Shown piece after piece: positions 1-5,842 of a stretch of DNA of 5,911 nucleotides. Made by a program: the position numbers and the translations under genes. Every line of letters starts with the position of its first letter. Position 1 is the stretch's first letter. Under the pieces are notes generated by a model that saw only the letters and a program-made list of their open reading frames with translations, searched no databases and was not told the DNA's origin. Source of the stretch: Pedobacter sp. (GTDB lineage Bacteria > Bacteroidota > Bacteroidia > Sphingobacteriales > Sphingobacteriaceae); assembly GCA_030149995.1 (NCBI GenBank), contig JASLGV010000357.1:1-5911 (forward strand). Direction: 5' to 3'.

Positions 1-360
1 ATAAAACTAACTTGTAAGGGATCTAATACAGATTTAAAAGACAAATGTTCATTAAAAAACACCTACAAATAACCCCTGTATTTTTTAGATCAATGAAAAT
101 TAAAGAGAAAAAAATCCATTAATCAAAAAATGTGATGAAACCCTTACTCCCTACCTAAAAACGACTTAACAACACGTTAAATTTCATTAAAAAAAAGCCA
201 CAAAACACTCTATTTCTGTACAATATAAGACTCCAAACAATTAACAGAATTTTTGAGTCAATATATTTTTTTACACGAAACGATCTTTTGAACACATGAA
301 AAAGTGGAAATATTATCAAAATAAAATTCTTTTTACCCCCTTTTTCAAGCCATGTCTTAT
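1..360. other. AT-rich gene-free stretch at left edge
   Basis: No convincing coding region is visible on either strand. The stretch is very AT-rich, with many A and T runs and frequent stops in all frames. I found no exact match to the Bacteroidetes promoter core (TAnnTTTG with an upstream TTG) on either strand. A short inverted repeat (ttaac-aacac-gttaa, about 166-180) is too small to interpret. The stretch lies beyond the 3' end of the alcohol dehydrogenase gene and its terminator, so it may be the flank of a gene outside the window. Confidence 0.6.
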
Positions 361-400
361 AAAAAAAGAAGCAACCCGTACGGATCGCTTCTTTACTTTT
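361..400 (-). terminator. Rho-independent terminator of the alcohol dehydrogenase gene (probably bidirectional)
   Basis: The arms aaagaagc (365-372) and gcttcttt (387-394) form a perfect 8-bp stem, and the loop contains the small palindrome ccgtacgg. Read on the minus strand, the stem runs straight into a T tract (complement of the A run at 361-367). It lies about 50 bases past the stop codon of the dehydrogenase, where a terminator is expected. On the plus strand the stem is followed by actttttt, so it could also stop a transcript coming from the left. Confidence 0.85.
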
Positions 401-444
401 TTACACAACTATACTTTTACAAAAAATAAATAGCTGCTGTCTGA

Positions 445-1491
445 TTAAATTGTTTGCATGTCAATTACAAAACGATACTTTACATCACTGCTCAGTACCC
501 TTTCATATGCTTCATTTACATAATCAATCGGAATAATTTCTACATCCGAAATAATGTTATTTTCGGCGCAGTAATCAAGCATCTCTTGTGTTTCTTCGAT
601 CCCGCCAATACTCGAAGCCGTAAGCGCACGGTTTGCCCCCATTAAGGCCGAACCAGGAAACTTAAGAGGCTCTGCCGGCATACCTACACAAATATGTATG
701 CCATTAACATTTAACAATTTAAAATAAGCTTCATAATCGTGCGGAGCTGATACCGTGTCAATAATGAAATCAAAATGTCTGGTGTATTTCTTAACCTGCT
801 CCGGATCTTTGGTTACACAAAAATTATGTGCACCTAAAGCAAGCGCATCGGCCTCTTTCGAAGGGGAAGTACTCAATACCGTAACCTCTGCACCAAATGC
901 CACAGCAAATTTTACCGCCATGTGGCCTAAACCTCCCAAACCAAGAACAGCCACTTTATGTCCTTTTGAGATACCCCATCTCTTTATTGGCGAGTAGGTT
1001 GTAATACCGGCACACAATAACGGTGCAACACCGCTAAGCGGAAGTTTATCTGAAACTTTTACCACAAAAGCTTCTGTACAAACAATCTTATTTGAATAAC
1101 CACCATAAGTTGGCGTTATCTTGTCGCGCTCAATACTGTTATAAGTCCATACGGTTTCTCCACGCTCGCAAAATTGTTCCAATCCGCCCTGACAAGTTGG
1201 ACATTCTTTACAGCTGTCTACCATACAGCCGATCCCTGCAAGATCACCTACTTTAAAACGGCTTACTTCAGCCCCTACTTCGGTAATGCGCCCTACAATT
1301 TCGTGACCCGGTACCATCGGATATTTTGCCGGCCCCCATTCACTTCTTACCTGGTGAATATCGGAGTGGCAAATACCACTGTATAAAATTTCGATTAATA
1401 CATCTTTAGGTCCCACGCTTCTTCTTTCAAAATTCCAGGGAGCCAATTTATCTGTTTTGCTGTGTACAGCATATCCTTTTGCAGCTATCAT
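445..1491 (-). CDS. Zinc-dependent NAD(P) alcohol dehydrogenase / aldehyde reductase, YahK/CAD-like
   Basis: This is a cytosolic medium-chain dehydrogenase that should reduce aldehydes to alcohols or do the reverse. The protein has 348 residues, close to the usual family length of about 350. The catalytic zinc ligands are visible as GICHSD (Cys41), PGHE (His63, Glu64) and LLCAG (Cys160). The structural-zinc lobe has four cysteines spaced C-x2-C-x2-C-x7-C (94, 97, 100, 108). The cofactor fold begins with GLGGLGH (184-190), and the second strand ends in STSPSK (207-212), whose Ser/Thr/Lys pattern suggests NADPH over NADH. The frame is open for 23 codons upstream of the chosen ATG, but family-like sequence begins at MIAAKGYAVH and the promoter lies inside the longer reading, so the start is placed at 1491. 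The gene stands alone, divergent from yceH. The physiological substrate cannot be read from the sequence. Confidence 0.93.
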   Translation of the reverse strand: MIAAKGYAVHSKTDKLAPWNFERRSVGPKDVLIEILYSGICHSDIHQVRSEWGPAKYPMVPGHEIVGRITEVGAEVSRFKVGDLAGIGCMVDSCKECPTCQGGLEQFCERGETVWTYNSIERDKITPTYGGYSNKIVCTEAFVVKVSDKLPLSGVAPLLCAGITTYSPIKRWGISKGHKVAVLGLGGLGHMAVKFAVAFGAEVTVLSTSPSKEADALALGAHNFCVTKDPEQVKKYTRHFDFIIDTVSAPHDYEAYFKLLNVNGIHICVGMPAEPLKFPGSALMGANRALTASSIGGIEETQEMLDYCAENNIISDVEIIPIDYVNEAYERVLSSDVKYRFVIDMQTI

Positions 1492-1512
1492 GTGATTTAA
1501 TTTTATCGGTTT

Positions 1513-1544
1513 CAAAGTTATGCAAATCTGTAATGCATAATCAA
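1513..1544 (-). promoter_or_regulatory. Bacteroidetes-type promoter of the alcohol dehydrogenase gene
   Basis: On the minus strand, TTG (complement of 1542-1544) is followed after 21 bases by TAACTTTG (complement of 1513-1520). The latter matches the TAnnTTTG core of the Bacteroidetes housekeeping sigma factor at all fixed positions. Transcription would begin around 1507-1509 and leave a leader of roughly 15-20 bases before the ATG at 1491. No Shine-Dalgarno sequence is visible, as is common in this phylum. The assignment rests on motif, spacing and position only. Confidence 0.65.
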
Positions 1545-1722
1545 GCCTTCTTGATGGCAATATGCTTGAAAATTGTAAAAAAATGCCTGAACCTAAGCGG
1601 ATCTATCCGTAAAATAATTTTAATAATGTGCTTTCTATTTCTATTTTTATTGCCAGAAGCATTAGATCCACAATACTTATCGCGATATAATCCTTCTTTA
1701 TAATTTAAATAATTCAGTTTCG

Positions 1723-2370
1723 ATGGAAAATGTAAAGCCACTGCCAGATTTAAGTTTCGAAGAACAAAGGGTACTGGGTGCCCTCATAGAAAAAAGCCGT
1801 ACCACGCCTGATTACTACCCCATGACCTTAAACGGACTTACTGCAGCCTGCAATCAAAAAAGCGCACGCAATCCGGTGGTCAACTACGACGAAGAAACCA
1901 TAACGCTGGCACTTAATCAGCTTAAGATAAAAGGGTTGATTTCTACTGCAACTGGCGGTTCGAGCCGCGCAACAAAATATAAACATAACCTGGCTATTGC
2001 TTATCCGCTTCTGCCATCAGAGTTGGCGATTATTAGTCTTTTACTGCTCCGCGGTCCTTTAACACCCGGAGAAATCAACAGCAATTCGGGCCGGTTATAT
2101 GAATTTGAGCATATTGAAGAAGTTATTGAGCAGTTGACCAAGCTGGCCGAAACAGACCCGCCATTTGTAAGACAACTGGAAAAGAAACCAGGACAAAAAG
2201 AAGCACGCTTTGTTCATTTACTGGGCGAACAGGCGGCGCAACAAGCAGAACCAGAACAGATACCTGCACCCTTTTTACAGCAGAATGAAGCATTGGAAAA
2301 CCGGGTTTTAAAACTTGAACAGGAAATAGAAGAATTAAAGGAACTGGTAAATTTGTTGATGGATAAGTAA
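1723..2370 (+). CDS. yceH: YceH family protein (DUF480), winged-helix
   Basis: The protein is 215 residues long, the same length as I recall for E. coli YceH. It contains the family's characteristic stretches: LSFEEQRVLGALIEKS near residues 10-25, YYPMTLNGLTAACNQKSARNP near 31-51, LLLRGPLTPGEI near 107-118, SGRLYEFE near 122-129 and KKPGQKEARFVHLL near 154-167. The family is predicted to fold as two winged-helix domains (about 11-90 and 96-168). The C-terminus (about 186-213) is a leucine- and glutamate-rich coiled coil, which suggests oligomerisation. Its role is poorly defined; the winged helices allow, but do not show, DNA binding. It is transcribed away from the alcohol dehydrogenase, with 231 bases between the two starts. 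I found no clear promoter core or Shine-Dalgarno sequence in front of it, and no strong plus-strand terminator after it. Confidence 0.92.
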   Translation: MENVKPLPDLSFEEQRVLGALIEKSRTTPDYYPMTLNGLTAACNQKSARNPVVNYDEETITLALNQLKIKGLISTATGGSSRATKYKHNLAIAYPLLPSELAIISLLLLRGPLTPGEINSNSGRLYEFEHIEEVIEQLTKLAETDPPFVRQLEKKPGQKEARFVHLLGEQAAQQAEPEQIPAPFLQQNEALENRVLKLEQEIEELKELVNLLMDK

Positions 2371-2426
2371 AACACCACGAAGAATAATGAGTGGCAGCAA
2401 TAATCCTTTCTGCATTTTGCCCAAAG

Positions 2427-2490
2427 AAAAAAGTTAAAGCACGGAAACCGGAAGTATTAATCATTAACTAAGGAGGTTTCCGGCTTTAAC
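2427..2490 (-). terminator. Large inverted repeat reading as a minus-strand terminator
   Basis: The arms are 2433-2449 (gttaaagcacggaaacc) and 2475-2490 (ggtttccggctttaac). They are complementary over 16 pairs with a single bulged base, around a 25-base loop. Six A residues at 2427-2432 directly flank the left arm, so on the minus strand the stem is followed at once by TTTTTTC. On the plus strand the stem is followed by aagatctgttt, a poor T tract, so it is oriented for a minus-strand transcript arriving from higher coordinates and not for yceH. The loop is longer than usual for an intrinsic terminator, so a repeat-element end is an alternative. Confidence 0.55.
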
Positions 2491-2500
2491 AAGATCTGTT

Positions 2501-2647
2501 TCAACTTGTAGCCTTCCAGATGTAAAACGGCTCACCCGGCTGTTGTACCGAATCCAATCGAAATTTATAACATTGAATAAACAGCTTATCAGGTAAGATG
2601 ACTGCTTTAATTGAAAACCTGAAAATGGTTAGAAATTGTTTTTTCAT
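2501..2647 (-). CDS. Possible 48-aa small protein (unrecognised)
   Basis: ATG at 2647 opens a 48-codon frame beginning MKKQFLTIFRFSIKAVIL and ending with TGA at 2501. The N-terminus is basic then hydrophobic, but charged and polar residues follow, and there is no clear signal-peptide cleavage site. The main support is that its stop codon lies about 10 bases upstream of the minus-strand terminator-like hairpin. Against it, there is no exact promoter core upstream, the length is within chance expectation, and a 40-aa frame overlaps on the other strand. I do not recognise the family. It may be spurious, or part of a non-coding transcript ending at the same hairpin. Confidence 0.2.
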   Translation of the reverse strand: MKKQFLTIFRFSIKAVILPDKLFIQCYKFRLDSVQQPGEPFYIWKATS

Positions 2648-2708
2648 TGTTCGTATTTATGTAACACGAACCTTAGCAAGATGGCATTCAGACGTAAAAG
2701 GGCTGAAC
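2517..2708 (+). repeat. Imperfect direct repeat, two copies 172 bp apart
   Basis: cagatgtaaaacggctcac (2517-2535) and cagacgtaaaagggctgaac (2689-2708) agree at most positions, allowing one inserted base. The second copy overlaps the start of another repeat, agggctgaacacttt (2699-2713), which recurs at 2836-2851. The shared core is roughly aaaa-S-ggct-S-(a)ac. This suggests that the region arose by duplication or carries a repeated binding or RNA motif. Chance similarity is not excluded. Confidence 0.35.
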
Positions 2709-2851
2709 ACTTTCATCTAACTGCAGTAGGGGCTCTGGTGGGCCCGCCTAACCCTTCGGATCAGCTTCATCGTTCTTACAGAACGACTCTCGTACAGATA
2801 AACATAAGCAAGTGACAGCCCTATTTTACGAATATAGGGCTTGAACACTTT
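2699..2851 (+). repeat. Duplicated arm around a shared complementary segment (switch-like pairing)
   Basis: agggctgaacacttt (2699-2713) recurs as agggcttgaacacttt (2836-2851), with a single inserted t. Between the copies, aagtgacagccct (2810-2822) can pair with either one: agggctg/cagccct plus cactt/aagtg with the upstream copy, or an 8-bp hairpin agccctat/atagggct (2817-2824/2834-2841) plus aagtg/cactt with the downstream copy. The two pairings exclude each other, as in attenuators and some riboswitches. The enclosed segment carries two further hairpins, at 2727-2750 and 2770-2786. No known RNA family is recognised, and the strand is uncertain because inverted pairs look alike on both strands. 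Confidence 0.4.
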
Positions 2852-2912
2852 ACTTACGCATGCACGATTAAAATTTACCAGATTTCTACTGCAAGGCTCG
2901 TAAATTAATAAG

Positions 2913-2943
2913 CAGGCAAATGGCCTGATTATATTTATTTTTT
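2913..2943 (+). terminator. Weak terminator-like hairpin with T-rich tail
   Basis: caggc (2913-2917) and gcctg (2923-2927) form a 5-bp stem around a 5-base loop. A T-rich stretch follows that includes six T residues at 2938-2943. The stem is short and about ten bases separate it from the T run, so this is a weak candidate. If real, it would end a plus-strand transcript of the structured segment before the HTH gene. Confidence 0.25.
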
Positions 2944-3034
2944 CACTTCCTAAAAACTTATTTACCTCATTCTTAACACCTAATATTTAATCTTTTGTTT
3001 TAACTACAGTGCAATAGTACAAAACATTATTGAA

Positions 3035-3057
3035 TATCTATAATTTTTTGATAGATA
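3035..3057. promoter_or_regulatory. Inverted repeat upstream of the HTH gene, possible operator
   Basis: tatctat (3035-3041) and atagata (3051-3057) are perfect 7-bp inverted arms separated by 9 bases, so the half-site centres lie 16 bases apart. The site is about 60 bases upstream of the ATG at 3120. This would suit an operator bound by a dimeric regulator, possibly the HTH protein itself. The sequence is AT-rich, so a chance palindrome is a serious alternative, and no clear promoter core is seen beside it. Confidence 0.22.
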
Positions 3058-3119
3058 AACTACAATTATATTGAAGTTATTGTTGAATTAAATGCGATTT
3101 CATTTTTACAGATTTGTAT

Positions 3120-3512
3120 ATGAGTGTGGATATCGGCAAAATAATCTATAATATGGTCCATGAAAGGGGCCTTAAAGTACGTGCAGTAGCCGAATTTATA
3201 AGTGTAAGCGAATCGACTCTATTTAACATCTACAAACGTAAATCTATTGATATAGATAAGATGATTAGATTCTCCCAGTTGTTCGACACCAATCTTTTTC
3301 TCTATTATTTTGATGACGAGCCTATCAAAAGCATGCTCGGACAACAAACCAACAGTTTGCAAAAACAACTCATCGATCTTCAAACGGAACTGGAAGCCAA
3401 AAATCAAAAGCTGAAGGATTTGGGAGACATGATCGAAACACAAAAAAAGGTTATTGCTCTTTATGAAAAGAACGAAACCTATAAAGAGAACAATCCGCGC
3501 AAGAAAAAATAA
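3120..3512 (+). CDS. XRE-like helix-turn-helix protein with C-terminal coiled coil
   Basis: This is a small, probably cytosolic, 130-residue protein. Residues 4-66 resemble the short Cro/XRE-type domain common in Bacteroidetes. They include IGKII near the start, a helix-turn-helix at about 20-41 (VRAVAEFISVSESTLFNIYK) and the motif KRKSID (39-44), followed by a helix ending in LFLYYFDDE (59-67). Residues about 74-117 are rich in Leu, Gln, Glu and Lys with heptad-like spacing, and predict a coiled coil for dimerisation. The tail is highly basic (NNPRKKK). ATG at 3120 was preferred over TTG at 3114, two codons upstream. It is likely a DNA-binding regulator, but its targets are unknown. The gene stands alone, preceded by a long unexplained intergenic region and followed by a 207-base gap. 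I recognise the fold type, not a named gene. Confidence 0.8.
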   Translation: MSVDIGKIIYNMVHERGLKVRAVAEFISVSESTLFNIYKRKSIDIDKMIRFSQLFDTNLFLYYFDDEPIKSMLGQQTNSLQKQLIDLQTELEAKNQKLKDLGDMIETQKKVIALYEKNETYKENNPRKKK

Positions 3513-3613
3513 GCAACAGCGCATTCCTTTCCTAATCTTCTTATAAAATATAACAACACCTGACCGGATAGTATTCCTTACGCCTATAATTATTACACAC
3601 CAGTGTTTTGTCT

Positions 3614-3646
3614 GAACATGAAAGCGAATAAGATCATGAAAGCGAA
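3614..3646 (+). repeat. Tandem direct repeat upstream of the DoxX gene
   Basis: gaacatgaaagcgaa (3614-3628) and gatcatgaaagcgaa (3632-3646) are 15-mers differing at one position, with an exact 18-base period. The core catgaaagcgaa is identical in both. They lie about 75-105 bases upstream of the ATG at 3720, in the 207-base gap after the HTH gene. Paired direct repeats in such a position may be a binding site for a regulator, but a simple local duplication would look the same. No exact TAnnTTTG core was found between the repeat and the gene. Confidence 0.4.
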
Positions 3647-3719
3647 CATTTTATCATGCGGATGCTTTTTTATTTGTATCTAAATTTTCGTAACTTAAGC
3701 TAACCAAAATAATAAGATT

Positions 3720-4157
3720 ATGAGCTTACTTAAGAAAATTCAAAACTGGGGTGATGAACATCATCCAAAATGGTTAGACTATTTCAGAATCCTGTTGGGC
3801 ATTGTATTAATCTGGAAAGGCATCGCCTTTGCACTGAACATGGAAGCATTTAATGCTTTAATGCGGGGTGCCATGCTGGGCACGGCTGTTTCCATTAGTA
3901 TATTGGCTCATGCCATCATCGTTTTACACTTAATTGGCGGACTGGCCATCGCACTGGGCACCCATACCAGGTTATTCTCCCTGCTTAACCTGCCTGTTCT
4001 GATTGGAGCCGTTTTTTTTGTCAATTTATCCAATAATATTTTTCGCCCATATTCAGAGTTCTGGTTTTCGCTCGCCGTACTGGCTGCCCTGATTTGTTTT
4101 CTTATTGAAGGAAACGGCATCCTGTCTATTGAAAACCGCAGAAAACTGACGGCTTAA
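3720..4157 (+). CDS. DoxX-family integral membrane protein
   Basis: The protein has 145 residues and four predicted membrane segments: about 21-40, 55-79, 84-102 and 113-130. The DoxX-type pattern is visible. A helix with YFRILLGIVLIWKGIAF (21-37) is followed by an amphipathic stretch (MEAFNALM), a second helix in which HLIGGLAIALGTHTRL (70-85) marks the usual G-G-x-A-x-x-L-G turn, and then NLPVLIGAVFFVN (90-102). The family resembles DoxD-like subunits of terminal quinol oxidase, but most members have no proven function, and this one has no oxidase partner nearby. It ends in tandem TAA codons (4155-4160) and converges on the trehalase gene with 31 bases between them. No Shine-Dalgarno sequence is apparent. 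The 18-base-period repeat lies upstream. Confidence 0.8.
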   Translation: MSLLKKIQNWGDEHHPKWLDYFRILLGIVLIWKGIAFALNMEAFNALMRGAMLGTAVSISILAHAIIVLHLIGGLAIALGTHTRLFSLLNLPVLIGAVFFVNLSNNIFRPYSEFWFSLAVLAALICFLIEGNGILSIENRRKLTA

Positions 4158-4188
4158 TAAACAGGAAGCTGTAAACCAACACCAGCAT

Positions 4189-5748
4189 TTAATTTGCTTT
4201 GGTTCTAAGAAGCTTGAGCAAAACGCCATTCGTCCATCCAAAACCGTCCTGTAGTGGATATTCACCTCCTCCACCCAGGCGTTTTGGTGCGGATGCATCA
4301 TATTTTTCCATCAGCTTTCCGGTTTGTTTAAATACTTCTACATTTAAATGAACCCAGCGGCTGGAAATTTCATTGGCCAAAGACTGATACCCATATTTTT
4401 CAAGACCTGAAATACTGATCCATTGCAACGGTGCCCAGGCATTGGGTTTGTCCCATTGCTGGCCCGATTCGGTAAGCGTTGTTAAAAGTCCGCCTTCTTT
4501 CAGGAAACTTGATTTTACGCGTTCTGCTACAGAAGCAGCCTGTGCTGGTGTAGCCAGTTTAAAAAATAACGGTGAGGTTGCTGCAATCGTTAATTGCTTA
4601 GAGGTTTGCTGTTTTTTCCAGTTATAATCTGTAAAGAACTTTACATCCGGATTCCAGCAATACTTAAGAATTGCAACCTTGCGTTTTGCGGCTTTCGCCG
4701 AATAGAACTTATATTGCTGCTGATTTCCCTGCTCTTTATATGCTTCAGAAAGTACATTTTCCAAATTATACAACAACGCATTTAAATCAACCGGAATAAT
4801 ATCGGTTGTGATGATTTGCCCGAAAGTTTTTCCATCAGCAAACCACCTGGTACTAAAGTCCCAGCCAGATTCTGCTGCTGCCCGCACGTTTCTGTAAAAA
4901 TCTGGTTTGGCCTGTGCTGTTTTTTCGGCTGCCTTTACATCTTCTGCATACGATTCCGGACGCGGTGAAATACCTTCATCATAATAACGGTTTAAGATCG
5001 TTTCATCTTTTAGCTTGACCACATGGTGGGCGGCCTTTCCAGCTGCCAGACCTTCTTCCCCATTCATCCAGAACTGATATTCTTTTTCAAGGGCTTCTCG
5101 ATAATCGCTTATCTTAACTTCAGGATCACTTGCAGCAAGCAGTTGAACCATTAAAGAAAAAAATGGTGGCTGCGATCTGGTTAGATAATAAGTTCTGTTT
5201 CCATTGGGGATAATTCCATAATTTTTAATGAGCCAGGCAAAATTATCAACCATATTTTTGATTATGCCCGTTTTTCCTGCCTCTTTTAAACCCAGCATGG
5301 TAAAATACGAGTCCCAGTAATAAATTTCTCTGAACCGTCCACCTGGAACGATGTAAGCATTTGGCAAAGGAATTAACGAACTGCCATAAGTAGAAACGGT
5401 ATCAGGGTTTCTTTTAAGAACGGTCCATAAGGTATCGAGGTGTTTCTCAATACCTGCAGAAATATCTGAGACATATAAAGTATGGTGATTTTCAGGTGCC
5501 GTAAAATTCTGGGTAACAAATTCTTTAAGATTAAAGTCTGCCTTGTCTTTTTCTGCATTGTATGCTTTCATAATTTCTGCTGCATTTCTTTTGGGTTGTG
5601 CATCCACAAAGGTTTTTCCATCCGGATAGACACCTGCCAGCTGCACCTGTTCAAAAAGTCCAGGATATACACGTTCAGGGCTTAAATTACTTTGTGCGAA
5701 CGCAAACAGATTGATTAAAAGTAGTACAGGAAGCAGGATTCTTTTCAT
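4189..5748 (-). CDS. treA: Secreted (periplasmic) alpha,alpha-trehalase, GH37
   Basis: The enzyme hydrolyses trehalose to two glucose molecules. The protein has 519 residues. Residues 1-18 form a signal peptide (MKRILLPVLLLINLFAFA) ending in an AFA site before Gln19, with no lipobox Cys, so a soluble periplasmic enzyme is expected. Both family signatures are present: PGGRFREIYYWDSY (135-148) and QWDKPNAWAP (431-440). The likely general acid is Asp297 in ESGWDFSTRW, and the likely base is Glu496 in GGGGEYPLQDGFGWTNG (492-508), by analogy with E. coli TreA. The frame is open 19 codons further upstream, but the ATG at 5748 starts directly at the signal peptide and is preferred. Secretion favours the name treA over cytosolic treF. 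The gene stands alone with no trehalose transporter or synthase in view, and overlaps nothing. No exact promoter core was found, but an inverted repeat lies 65-95 bases upstream. Confidence 0.95.
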   Translation of the reverse strand: MKRILLPVLLLINLFAFAQSNLSPERVYPGLFEQVQLAGVYPDGKTFVDAQPKRNAAEIMKAYNAEKDKADFNLKEFVTQNFTAPENHHTLYVSDISAGIEKHLDTLWTVLKRNPDTVSTYGSSLIPLPNAYIVPGGRFREIYYWDSYFTMLGLKEAGKTGIIKNMVDNFAWLIKNYGIIPNGNRTYYLTRSQPPFFSLMVQLLAASDPEVKISDYREALEKEYQFWMNGEEGLAAGKAAHHVVKLKDETILNRYYDEGISPRPESYAEDVKAAEKTAQAKPDFYRNVRAAAESGWDFSTRWFADGKTFGQIITTDIIPVDLNALLYNLENVLSEAYKEQGNQQQYKFYSAKAAKRKVAILKYCWNPDVKFFTDYNWKKQQTSKQLTIAATSPLFFKLATPAQAASVAERVKSSFLKEGGLLTTLTESGQQWDKPNAWAPLQWISISGLEKYGYQSLANEISSRWVHLNVEVFKQTGKLMEKYDASAPKRLGGGGEYPLQDGFGWTNGVLLKLLRTKAN

Positions 5749-5781
5749 CTTATAAATGTGATCAATTTGACTATACAAGAA

Positions 5782-5842
5782 CCATCTGTATTTTACCATA
5801 CACATGGCTACTATTAAACAGATTACAAACCCATCTGTTAAT
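5782..5842 (-). promoter_or_regulatory. Operator-like inverted repeat plus half-site upstream of trehalase
   Basis: attaaacagat (5813-5823) and atctgttaat (5833-5842) are inverted arms complementary over 10 pairs with one bulged a, separated by 9 bases. The half-site ccatctgt at the right arm (5831-5838) recurs in the same orientation at 5782-5789, closer to the trehalase start at 5748. Neither side carries a strong T tract, so it is not an obvious terminator. Three half-sites within 60 bases upstream of a sugar hydrolase would suit a transcription factor site, but the regulator is unknown and AT-rich DNA gives chance palindromes. Confidence 0.35.

Larger units (their letters stand above)
2371..3119. 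other. Long intergenic region rich in hairpins and related repeats
   Basis: This is 749 bases between yceH and the HTH gene with no recognisable gene. The first two thirds (about 2430-2850) look more GC-rich by eye than the last 250 bases, which are plainly AT-rich. Hairpin-capable segments include 2433-2490, 2649-2671 (gttcgt/acgaac), 2727-2750 (tag-gggctc / gggccc-gc-cta, loop tggt), 2770-2786 (tcgttct/agaacga), 2817-2841 (agccctat/atagggct) and 2913-2927. Short ORFs occur on both strands: 48 aa at 2501-2647 minus, 40 aa at 2598-2720 plus, 44 aa at 2681-2815 plus. Their overlap in competing frames argues against all of them being genes. A structured RNA, a repeat element or a decayed insertion would each fit. 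Confidence 0.6.

Noticed and set aside
1650..1681. Possible yceH promoter: TTG (1650-1652), 21-base spacer, TACTTATC (1674-1681)
   Set aside because: The spacing fits, but the core matches TAnnTTTG at only four of six fixed positions, which is weak in such AT-rich DNA.
1541..1741. 66-aa frame on the minus strand between the alcohol dehydrogenase and yceH
   Set aside because: It overlaps both the dehydrogenase upstream region and the yceH start, has no recognisable motif and a low-complexity Lys/Asn/Ile-rich composition.
2123..2464. 113-aa frame on the minus strand across the end of yceH
   Set aside because: It lies opposite a strongly conserved yceH coding sequence and reads as its antisense shadow.
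2699..2822. Known structural RNAs (6S, SRP/4.5S, tmRNA, RNase P) or a tRNA
   Set aside because: The closing stem is suggestive, but I see none of the diagnostic elements: no SRP GGAAG/AGCAG loop, no tmRNA ends, no tRNA T-loop GTTCGANNC and no long 6S-type single hairpin. A covariance search could still overturn this.
2371..3119. CRISPR array, retron or diversity-generating element
   Set aside because: There is no regular repeat-spacer pattern, no reverse transcriptase and no cas gene. The repeats are few, imperfect and unevenly spaced.
4158..4188. Bidirectional terminator between the convergent DoxX and trehalase genes
   Set aside because: Only a 4-bp acag/ctgt pairing is visible and there is no T tract on either strand.
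4053..4301. 82-aa minus-strand frame spanning the DoxX/trehalase junction
   Set aside because: It overlaps the 3' ends of two confident genes and has no family features.
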